This document shows, piece by piece, positions 21,571-31,838 of a stretch of DNA of 64,000 bases. Source of the DNA: Oidiodendron maius Zn (lineage: Eukaryota; Ascomycota; Leotiomycetes; Myxotrichaceae); assembly GCA_000827325.1 (NCBI GenBank), contig KN832880.1, positions 476,803-540,802 of the forward strand. The letters are read 5' to 3'. Within the stretch, counting starts at the first letter, position 1. Each line of letters opens with the position of its first letter. The notes under the pieces were generated by a model. The model was not told where the DNA came from and made no database searches. It worked only from the letters and a program-made list of their open reading frames with translations. Both the position numbers and the translations under genes were made by a program.

Positions 21571-21920
21571 TGTACTTGACCTTCCAGTAGTATTGGGGTT
21601 GTAAAGCCGGAGAAAAATGTCTTGGAAGGTGGACAGCATTGGGCGCTGCGCGGAGATACGGTAATCTTACATCACCGATGTCGTCCGTCTCAACGTCTCG
21701 TAGCCAATCTTCTCTATCTCCGCCCCATAAGCCCGAAGAAAGTATTATTAATTGACCGGAGGTACGCGACTACCGAGGTGGGCCACAGTCCCTCGGAACT
21801 GTTAGTCCATTCTCCAGCCATGTGAGCTTACGCATGTGTACTCGAAAGATGCTCCCTGACTCCTCTTATAGCATGACTATTTTACTTACTGGCGAACACC
21901 AATTATGTTGAGCGAACGTA

Positions 21921-24900
21921 ATGATATCAGCATTGAACTCCGGCCCAAACTCGTCACCCTCCAGAGGACAGCAGCAGACCCGCATCTCCGGACGACGGAA
22001 ACCGTCTCGGAGACAGGGCCAGAGCGCGAGTTGCAGGGCTTGTGACGCCTGCCGCACAAAAAAGGTCAGGAATGCTTCAATTATTTGTGTGGAAATTGTT
22101 CGATTAATGTGAGCGACAGGTGAAATGTGATGGTGTGCGACCACGATGCGCTGGTTGTACCGCTCGCAACTCCCAGTGCATCTACATGCCAGATGGGCGA
22201 TACCATCCCCAACCAAGGCCGCACTCGGGAGGGCGGCACCGGGGATCTTCGTCACAGCCTGTAATGGAGACTAGCGCCCTGGAGACTGTACTTTCAGAGA
22301 ATGGACTGAATGAAACTACGCCGAGGACAGATTGGTTGTCTCGTGGGAGTGAGAACCGATCTCCGGACGCGGAGATCTACCCCGACATTGGTGCTGGTGG
22401 CAGCACACAGCTGGATGTGCACAATAGAGCAAGGACGCACTTGGGGATAATCGAGTCATTCCATCAGGCGCTTCGTCCTCGATGGGTCTCAACGGACCTG
22501 CAAGCAGATGAAGCGGCAATTAAATCATCACTTATCGCTTACAGTGCCTTACAACGGCAACAAGAGGCCGTGACTATGCGCACTCTACCTCTGGATCCAG
22601 CCATCGATCTAGATGGGTTGGATCAAGACTTGGCAAGACATCTCATAAACCTCTACTGGAGCACTAGTCATTTAACGTGGCTCTTGAGCTATCGTCCGGC
22701 TATTACCGACAGTCTCCTCCACGGCGGCCCGTATGTCAGTAAATTGCTATTAAATGCTATATATTTCTCTAGCTCACTCTATAGTGGTCGGGTGGCTTTG
22801 CGTACGGACCCTGTAGATGCAAAGACTGTCGGTATGGGGTTTTATCACCGATTTCGTCAACTGTTGGCCACTGAGATAGATAACCCGAGCATCCCGACTG
22901 CACTAGGCTTGCTTCTTTGTGCCATCTCCCTGGCTGCCAGAGGCGAAGCAACTGCGGGCTCGGTCTTATGCGGCACAGCTGTACACATGGTCATGGAGTT
23001 TCACTCCAGCCCTTTAGATGTGAACAGCCCCTCCTCAACCTCGGGCCGTCAAAAGTACCAAAGACCGTTGCTATCCATACTTGAGACCGAAATGCGGGGC
23101 CGTTTGTATCGGGGGGCATATTCTGTTGACGTGTCGCTGGCTTTGTATCTCGGTCGGACCCCGACGCTTGATAGGTTGGAGGACGTCGTTCCAAATGGCA
23201 TCTTGGACACGTACGAGGAGCTAGAGGATTGGCAACCACATATCGAAGCTTCGGCACCTGGAAGTTCCACACTAGAATATTATGCGCCTTTCCCTGCCTA
23301 TGCGGTATCAACATCCATGTCTATGTTTAACCTGCTCAAAATTTGCTCTCGTGTTATTCGGACTTTCTATGGTAGTCGAGGGACACTTCCGGAGGCGTTC
23401 GAACAGCTGTGGCACGTTAAATCCGACCTGGAGGATCAGCTAGAGGACTGGCAGAGGTCATTGCCTAGCCACTTGCACTTTGACCAAAAATCGACACCCC
23501 CGCGCCCGCCTCATCAGATTGCATTGATGTAAGTAGCAATCTCTCACTACCGCCGTTGGAGATACTAAGTTAACGTGTCCAGAATGACCTTCTATGCAGC
23601 AAGAATCTTTCTTCGGCGACCCTTTCTGGAACGCGAGCATCTCAGAGCTAATCTTCAACACCATGATTTGTCTAAGTTGGAGGATGCTTGTGTATCTGAT
23701 GCGAGTGACATATGCGACTTTACTCTCATTTGCAGGGATAGGTTTATCCTTCACCATTTGCATTTATTATGCTCCTTCTCAGTTTATTTGGCGCTTGTAG
23801 TACTCCTGGAGCGACATAGGCAAAGTGAACATATGACTTCTCGGATTAGGATTCTTTGGTCGACACTGCTACAGTTGAAGAGTGGCCCTAATCCAGGCCT
23901 TGGAGCCCCGCTTCAGGCAATAGAGCATGGGATTAGAATTCATTACGGTTCTAATTTCCATCATCCAGACTCCCATTTAGGACCTCATCATTTGTCCAAT
24001 GTAAGTAGTTCTACGACAAGTGATTTGAATACAAATACACCCGCTTCAGGGGTGCTATCTTCGGACACAATCACTGTTCAGGATATACAGTTACAGAACA
24101 GTTCTTTACCAGCAAGCACAGTCTCTGGTTCTCAGACTACAACAGAGGACTACGTGGTTTCCTTGTTGACGACAGACGTAAATCCTCCCGTTATTACCGA
24201 GCGTCAGTCTGAAGAGCTCATCGCCAGTTTTGTGGATACTTATCCGTCAGATGCAGCCGAAGGGTTGTCAACCTTGGTGCGTGCTGCAGTGGAGATTTCG
24301 AAGACCCAGCCACTTCTTCGTGATGCGCTAAAGGCTGTTGCGATGATAACACTTGGCAAAGTCCGTGGGGACCTGAGCCTTGAGCAGTTGGGACGAAACC
24401 TTTATGGAGACGTTCTCATACCAGTTAGTAAGGCAATAAACAATCCTGATGGAGGCACCTCCATTATCATACTTCTAACGATCATTTTACTATCCACTGC
24501 TGATGTAGGCATAGATGAGCATAATGAATATCTCTAAACTTGCTAATTTGGTTACTCAGTTACTTCGCAAGAAAGATGAAAGCTCCGTGATATACCACTG
24601 GACCGCCTCTCTCAAGATACTTGAAAAACGAGGCCCTTCGAGTCATACTTCTGGCATCGAGCACCAGTTGTTCGTAGATCTACGGCATTACGGGGTAAGG
24701 ATAAAGGTTCTTTGTAATATAAATGCTCAATTGTATGTGTAGGCAATGTGGGCTATGACTTTGCGCCAACCGACCTTTCTGTCTCGGGAAGAATGGAAGA
24801 CAATACCGTGGACCGGGAATACGTTCGACAAAAATATGTTGCAGCATCTGCTGGATGATATTTTGGACATTCCTGCCTTTTTGGAGCAGTTTGACAAGGA

Positions 24901-25465
24901 GAATTGTGTTGCGACTACAGAGATCATTTCCTCGAACCAATCTTCATCTCATACCAGTCTCGCCGCATGGGCAATTGCTTTGGATAACCGATTATCCCTA
25001 TGGAAGAGCAAATACGCGGACTCGTATTCGATTGGCCAGCCGACTTTTACTTCCCAGACAGATGACTTGCCGATCTTCCGGTGCCGGAATGAGGACAAGA
25101 GCGAGATCGTGACTCCTACGATAATCATCTATCCTGATGTGACGATGGCAACCAGTCTATGTATGTACAATACCGCACGCTTACTTCTCTCTGCTACTGG
25201 ATTATTACCCGCTTCGCCTAAACAGAAGGTATATAACTATGCCTGTGACATATGCAGGAGCATTCCTTTCTACATTCGACGCTCTTCACGATCAATTATG
25301 ATGGATGCAGAGTTCCCGCTTCGTGTTGTCTATAACACCTTTGACAAGGCTAGCATTGAAAGTAAGTTTATAGAGGATATATGTCGAGTAATTAGAGGTC
25401 GTTATCACTTGGAGATTTTTAGTGGGATAATAGACTGGCCTTCCCCGGCCACTTCAAACGAATAG
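21921..25465 (+). CDS. Zn2Cys6 regulator joining Fungal_trans and Fungal_trans_2 (PF11951-like) domains
   Basis: Exons 21921-22064, 22120-23528, 23583-24504, 24560-24694 and 24743-25465 close to 1110 residues, about twice the normal size of such factors. The zinc cluster is split by intron 1 and spans residues 41-68 (ACDACRTKK + VKCDGVRPRCAGC, ending at Cys68). Residues about 150-600 look like a Fungal_trans factor: LYWSTSHLTWLLSYRPAI, ISLAARGEATAG, MRGRLYRGAYSVDVSLALYL, LGRTPTL. A Ser/Thr-rich linker at about 640-715 follows without a stop. Residues 717-1100 then look like a PF11951 factor: KTQPLLRDALKAVAMITLGK, HWTASLKILEKRGPSS, LRQPTFLSREEWKTIPW. Exon 3 carries both the end of the first domain and the start of the second, so the join does not rest on a guessed splice. 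The second half has no zinc cluster of its own. A natural fusion or a deletion between adjacent genes would both explain it. Confidence 0.75.
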
Positions 25466-26924
25466 AATTCTTGAGCATATCAAACCAAGACTCTTTATTC
25501 CTGAGCTGCGTCATTGTGTTTAGCAACCATCGCAGCTGGGAGAATCAAATGACGTCTTATAGGAGTGGAAGATAGATAATAAAAACAAAGACAGATAAAT
25601 CACTCAGAAAGTATGCTATAACAAGGTGATTTGTGGAATGTGAGGGCGAGACATTGATGATAAACTGCAGACAATCTCTCTGCGACGGTCTTTGATGGCC
25701 ATATTTATAACGGCTATGAGCCATAGTTAAGAAAAGGTAATCTCACATGGGAATTTTCATGTCCATCTTTGGGCCAAAGCTGCTGCTACTGCTTTATTCT
25801 AGATTATGAAAGAGCACGCCTTAGCGCACGGAAAGTAAGTCTGAGCATGCATTAAAGAGCTATTTTAGTGCCTAGAGGGCCCGGAGGGGATAGCTTTGGC
25901 CCCCTTAAAACCTGGTTACGCTTTTCCCGTCTTGTCTCTACGGTCGCACTAGTGCACGAGACAAACGTGGCCGGCTGGTCTAGCCTGGGGATATGGACGC
26001 CGTCGTGATTTCGATATTGTCACAAACAATGACTTAATATCCAGGAAAATTCACTTGACCGTCTCAATGTTTTTCAGAATATATATGGGCTCTGCCCTAG
26101 GCGGGATATTCGTTTTCGGAGCTGCGTATCCTCAGCTTCACCTCTCATCTCTACTCTCCGCTTGGTTGTATGGCTGTTTGTTCAGCTGCGTTGGTGCGTA
26201 CCTCTCAAACCATTGACACCGATTGGAATGTGGCTTGAAGTTCTCCAACTTCATCAATAACTTTAGTCTGATTAATGTAACGAGCTTTCCGAGTGAGGCC
26301 CGATTTCATGATTGACAATCAGCATGTCAGAGCAACACATTTATCGAAAGCTATTGAGGCGACGGGACGCTGCACTATAATGCCCCATCTGGCATGCCCA
26401 TGGCTGGTCCACCAACCCGACTGTGCCCTTACCTTTTATACTGCAGGGCTTAATATAGTGGGCTCCACGGAAAGTTGTGGATATTGAATCCGATCTCCAG
26501 GGGATCTAGAACCATGGTGTCCGAGCTCATGACCCGTCTAGGAGTTTCTCCCGCGAAAGGGGACACGGAACTGCAAGGGGTGGCGCTACCGTACAAGTTT
26601 CAGACGCTGTAGAAAATGCGTGGGCCTTGAGCCAGCACGGAGGGAATTGAGCGTAATGCGTGATAAAAATACCAAAAGCCGCACTATTGATATTCGGTTT
26701 GTTATGACCGTTTAGCTTGCCTCCTTCACAATTCGATTTGACTAGAGCTGAACTCAGTACTGTGGTGATCGGATGTGGCGAAATACGAATGTGCAGGCTT
26801 GGAGACTTGCTGTAGTTACGTTGCGGCTTTCCTCCTATGGCAGAACTGACCGGGCTTCAATTTAGCCTCAGCAATCTATATACATATATACATATCCCAC
26901 TATATACATCCTGTAGCATTTCAA
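25466..26924. other. Intergenic region, no gene recognised
   Basis: About 1.46 kb between two genes whose 3' ends face each other. Only short open frames occur (for example 26293-26487), without motifs. A pyrimidine-rich word and a TATATACATATATACATAT run near 26875-26900 precede the end of the minus-strand gene. Confidence 0.4.
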
Positions 26925-28260
26925 CTACACTGTCTCTCGTCCATCTCGTGTAGGATCCCCCCGCCTCAAGTCGTCCGAGTTTATGGGGCTCGAATTGTGT
27001 GGCTCAGTAGAATGGGTATAGAAATAACTTGCGTCACAACCGTTTCTGATCTTTTTCTCGCGACAAAAAAATAGCCCAATATTTGACCGGGAAGTAAGCT
27101 GGGAGTAAATTGGACGTAAGGAAGGCATACATGCACAGAGGATAGCTAGATTGGATTCGATCGAGGACCATGTTGCGGTAGGGTTGTTGAGTTGGGAGAA
27201 TTCGTCGAGGTGCTCTGCAAGTTCGAGAATTTTTGTGAGCCGAATGATGCTAATAATGCAGACACTATGTATCAATTTATTCCACCGGTTAGTTATATCT
27301 GAAATGAAATTCGGACAGGTGATGTCGTAGTAACTTAAGGTATAAAGGGTTGGAATTGAGGAAGGTTCAACATACAACAATCCAACAACAAAAATAAACA
27401 CAACACCAATTTTTTGTCTCCATGGTAAAGTCAGAGTAGTTAATACCGGCATGGGTAAAAGAAATATCGTCAGGTCAGTAGCTATGTTTAGGCTGGCGCT
27501 GAGCATCCAGACCGGTTTCTTCGGAAAACAGCGGGCGTGGATCGAGAAGTCCCAGAAGCCGCGAACTGGAATGCAGAACAATATACTACTCAGGATGATC
27601 CAGATACTGTAAACAATAATCACGGCCAATACCCATTTCACGACAACTATGAGCCGGGACTCGGGAAAGATGCGAAGGTAGAGGAGGAGTATCGAGATCT
27701 TTGTCAGGACGAGGCTCAGGTTATAGCAGAGGATGGTCCACCACAGGGCCTAGAATTCGACAGAGCCGTTAATTGCGACTTATCACGAGGCATTGGATCC
27801 CAGAGAACGTACCCAAAGTTGATCTTTGAATTCGGTAGGGCTGAGTGCTGAGGTGGGCGTCCCTAGGCCATAATTGACCTCTGAAGAGGGGGAAAGTCAG
27901 AAAGGTCACCAACTGGATGGCGTTTTGACAACTTACCCACGACTAAAAATGCCAAAAAGACTAAGCTGGAAATCTATTCCTCCCATCACCTATTAGTCCA
28001 TCTCCATCAAACAGGACCGTGTTGTGAGAGGGGTGCAGGTAACCAACCAGGGCAGCTATAATTGTATAGTCATCGTATCCCAATCGTTTTAGGATGTGAA
28101 GCCGGGTATACAACCGGAGCACAACCGCAATCGCGGCCAAGCTGGTCAAAGGAATGGTAGTAGCTAGAACATGCATTCTGAGAGCGTTTGCTGGAAAATG
28201 CGATCCGAGGCCGAGCCTGCACCCCCCGAACACGGTCTCGGCACTGAGATGTTGTCGCAA
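26925..28260 (-). CDS. PTH11-like integral membrane protein (Fung_rhodopsin domain)
   Basis: Second 7TM protein of the fungal rhodopsin-fold family. Exons in coding order 28260-28048, 27973-27937, 27880-27813, 27749-27376 and 27264-26925 close to 343 residues. Segments seen: LAAIAVVLRLYTRLHILKRL, GYDDYTIIAAL, a 12-residue exon piece ISSLVFLAFLVV, VNYGLGTPTSALSPTEFKDQ, TKISILLLYLRIFPESRL, FCIPVRGFWDFSIHARCF and LNIATDLTIFLLPMPVL. These are followed by CIISIIRLTKILELAEH and SSIESNLAILCACMPSLRP. The SVEAN-like and CACxPxLRP motifs are diagnostic of the family. The start is uncertain: Met at 28260 is the first in the open frame, but Met at 28173 (MHVLATTIP) is also possible. Ligand unknown. Only the overall fold is shared with the gene at 17751. 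Confidence 0.82.
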
Positions 28261-30650
28261 GAGAGGCAGCCCGCCTGTTCGCAGAAGCAGGGAACGTCGA
28301 CTTGATTAATGTGCCTTGGCATCTGATTAGTAAGATGAGCGGCGACAGCACTCATCAAGACATTCGGATCTTGCCTCGGCCTCGGGCCATGTGCTGGCGA
28401 ATCAGGCCTATTGGAGCTTTCCCGTGTCGATGAACAACAAGCCGCGTCATGTCCATCTCTGGAAAAGATGCAGAGTTACCCACTCCCGAAGGGCCAGATG
28501 ATATTATTTATGCTCTCGGAACGGCTGATGAATGGCTGGCGCAATTCAGTGCGGTGACTGTCAGGGGGAACATTTTCTCAAGTGGCCCACAATGCGACGT
28601 TTCCGGGCACAGTTTGCCGTCTACAGGCAGAGTCCCTTGCATCAATCTAGCCCCAGATGGCCGTCCTCTCGTCGCCGAACCCTTCGTTTCATCCCGACTC
28701 GGTGGTTGGATTTCCGAGGCTTTGTTCGCCCCTGCGCCCTGCGTCACACCCGTCCAACAGCCCAGAGAACGCCGGACCGTGATGCAGGTGGCGAACCCGT
28801 GTCGGTGATAAACACAGTTACGTAGTGGCGAGATGAGCGGAATGACGGCTTGGCACGACTTATGGTTCTTAGGCAAGGAAGGGCAAGGGAACTAGAGTAT
28901 GGAAGGTGAGGATGAACAAAGCACAATCTCCCTGCCGATACGAAGAGGAAGATCTTCTGGATACGATGTTGTACAATTGGCGATACCAGAGAGTGGTCAT
29001 AGCACCTGCAGTAGCCGACTGGATGGTGCGGGACGGCCAGTTTGGAGCTGCCACTATCCTTGCGCATTGAAGCATTAGTTGGCTTTCCCCCATCTTTCTC
29101 TCTGGTTTCCTTTCTCTTTCCCCTTTCCCCTTAGCGTCTTCTCCAACGTGTTCCATAGCCGCCAATCCCACCCCACTCAAGTGGATCTTCAGCGCTTCCC
29201 TTTCTCCTTGTCTCGTGTTAATTTATGGTCAGCATCACATCCTCCATTTACGAAGGGCTCGTGACGGATCTTCCTGTTTTCCTGCGACCTTCGCCTCACG
29301 AATCCTTCTCCTACCACGCCCTCCTTGGTCCAGGCTCGTCTTCGTAGCTGTTCTTGTGTTGCTGCTGGCGATCTGCTGAAGTTGTCCTGCAACTCCGGGC
29401 GCTACCGCCCTACCCACAATCCACATCATTGGTTGTCGCCTTGCGCAACCTTCAGAACTCTGATGACCATACATTGGGCAGGCCTCTGCTGCCAAGGAGA
29501 CAATGTTACAACGCTCAAACGGCCACAACCTACATCACAAAGCGAGTAGAGAAGAGCATCAGATGAGACACATCCGGGAGCAATCAAGGAATTGTTCCGA
29601 TCTGGATGCTTTTAAAGAGCCATGGCCTGGGACTTCTTGAGTTTAGGAAGTATTAGACGGTAAGACTGCCGCCACTCTGCGTAACAGGGAGACATTAACT
29701 GCACGTATATCAGCCAATTCATCTCATGCCATATACCAGGGCCATTGTTCAGCAACACCGGCCTTGCCACCGTTTAGCTGAGAACAGTCATTGCTTACCA
29801 AGTTTGCTTACAAGCATACCCTCCCGCATTGGCAGATACGTCCTTGCCTGTAGACTTGAATCGTTCCATTTCATCCAAGAGAATGGATGGAATTGCAGCA
29901 GGCTACTTGAGCATCCTTGTGAGGTACAGATTCACAGCAAGCCAAGTTGTATTAGGTCGGTTGAGGGAGATCTATTAGTCTCACTGAAGCACCACTATAC
30001 TCGCCGGCCAGAGCAGATTACTTGTCCGCATTTGACTGCAATATCGCGAATTCCCGATATTACCAGCTTCTTGAATTTCTCTGCTTCATACACGTTATGA
30101 TTCCCGCTTGATCAGTCTGTTCTATTCTCTTCACTACTACGAACATCATCTGCAAGCCATGGCAATTACCCACTACCAATAAGTGCTACATTGTTAACTC
30201 CTTGATCAGAAATCCAAGCTTTGCAGCAGTTTCTAAAATGATGCTGGAAGTAAGATTAGCATATGACTTGCTACTTGTAGCACAGCACACAGTGAGCACC
30301 CCACTGTTCAGTGCTCCCTACCAGGCGCCTTGAAACCGCAACTCTTTGATGAAATATCAGCTTTGCGCTCCGCAATTCACAGCGCTAAAGGTGGGCTATT
30401 CTCTTATCTCAATTACTCATTTCTTGGATGCTACCTTCCGGTACTAATTACAAGAATATGATAAAATGTCGGGCATTCTAGAATCTAATATATATTTCTA
30501 TCCAATTCCCCTCTATTTGCAGACATCATCGTATCGCATTAACGTTAAAGGCTAGTTGCCTTAGACTAGCTACAAAAGTGCGGCTGCAGCAAATATACCC
30601 AACACCATTTTCTGCCTTTCAAAACCGAATGTCTGTTCAGAGCCGGAGGT
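28261..30650. other. Long region without a recognisable gene
   Basis: About 2.4 kb. Several overlapping open frames of about 100-124 codons occur on both strands (28449-28808, 28508-28876, 28869-29180, 29726-30100), but none shows a domain, signal peptide or repeat. The frames on opposite strands over 28450-28880 reflect GC-rich sequence. A CT-rich tract (TTTCTCTTTCCCCTTTCCCC, about 29112-29132) could be a promoter pyrimidine tract, though no gene follows it. Confidence 0.35.
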
Positions 30651-30868
30651 TTAGAAAGAGCGTGTAGTGGTTACGGGCAGGGCGCCGGTCGAGCGTATGG
30701 CCCCAGTAGACGCTACAAGAGTCGAGCTTGTAACGAAATAGGGGGTTGGGCAGCTTCCTGGATGGGCCGGATTGCAGCCGCCAGGAATGTCGTTGATCGA
30801 AGTGCTCTGAGCGAAAACGACAGAGGCACAGAGGCCAATGGCAAGAACGAGAGTGCTGGGGCGGGCAT
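30651..30868 (-). pseudogene. Possible small secreted protein, start out of frame
   Basis: In one minus-strand frame ending at TAA 30651-30653 the translation looks like a fungal secreted peptide. It has a hydrophobic leader (RPSTLVLAIGLCASVVFAQ), then DIPGGCNPAHPGSCPTPYFV with two Cys, and a Ser/Thr-rich tail. There is no in-frame ATG, however. The ATG at 30866-30868 is offset by two bases: it reads ATGCCCGCCCC where ATGCGCCCC would give the leader directly. Either a 2-base insertion broke the gene, or an upstream exon exists that I could not place. Confidence 0.3.
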
Positions 30869-31838
30869 GATGCTGGAGGTGAAAGACCGAGTTGAACGAA
30901 GCAGACGCGGAGTAAACTGATTGAAGGGTGATAAAAACAAATGAGCGTGTGATTAGGTGCTGGATCAGAAAGGGTCAAAGTGAATGCAGCGATCTTACAT
31001 AAACACGCTCAGTGCTAACTTACGACTGACTCGTGATTCCCTTTCCAGTTGCCCGTAATGAGTGCCAAGAGGAGATACGGGAAAGATTGGCCTCGCTCAC
31101 ACATCTTCGCTAGCCCTGAGGCATGATCGAGCCAGTGCCGGCGACATGCCGAAGGTGGCTGCGTAGCTTAAAATCCCCGCTGTTCCAGTAATCCCGTAAT
31201 ACGGCAATTATGCATGTGCCCATATTCATCCTCCACATGACGGCTCCCTAATATAGCATGGTTCGGGATTATTCAGATCAATAGTCGAGATTCCCTTGCT
31301 CGTACTCGCAACTAGCGAAGCAAGACACTAATTTAGTGATGTGGATTATACCAACGGATTTACAGTCGAACCCCTGCTAAGACGATGGTCTCCCTTTTTC
31401 ATCGTCTTAATAGTAATATCACAGTAAGGGTTATAATTATATAAGCCAGTTATCTAGAGTTCCCTGCTCCCTCAATTGTATCTGAATACCCTTATGCATA
31501 CATAGTCTCGAGGCCCCCTCAACCTCTTATATACTTTATTGCAATGTTATCTACAGTCTCTGCGCAGTCTACAGTAAGATTCGAAAAAAGTTTCAGTCCG
31601 CACATCTCGCATAATAATTAACTTGCAGTGTATTATATCTTATATAATGTAAGACTGCTCCCTTCGGGCTTGTGGCGAAACGATGCTCTACCTTTCCTGC
31701 CGACGAAGCTTGTCCTTGCATGCCAGAACAAAGAAGGCTGGGCTAAACCCGGGCTTTGATTAATGGTGAGAGAACGTCCGACTAGCGCCAACCCCTTTGG
31801 ATAATGTTTGCAATAATTAATTAACAATCTGATGATTT
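30869..31838. other. Intergenic region with a pogo-type terminal sequence
   Basis: No gene. At 31362-31385 the sequence TACAGTCGAACCCCTGCTAA resembles the start of pogo/Tigger-like elements (TA followed by CAGT-GAACC-type inverted repeat). I could not find the matching opposite end, so this may be a truncated non-autonomous element or chance. The right part contains the 3' flank of the HNWD gene. Confidence 0.3.

Noticed and set aside
28449-28876. Overlapping 119- and 122-codon frames on opposite strands
   Set aside because: No motif, leader or splice support; GC-rich sequence keeps both strands open by chance.
29726-30100. 124-codon open frame on the plus strand
   Set aside because: No recognisable domain, signal peptide or compositional sign of coding; left as unassigned.
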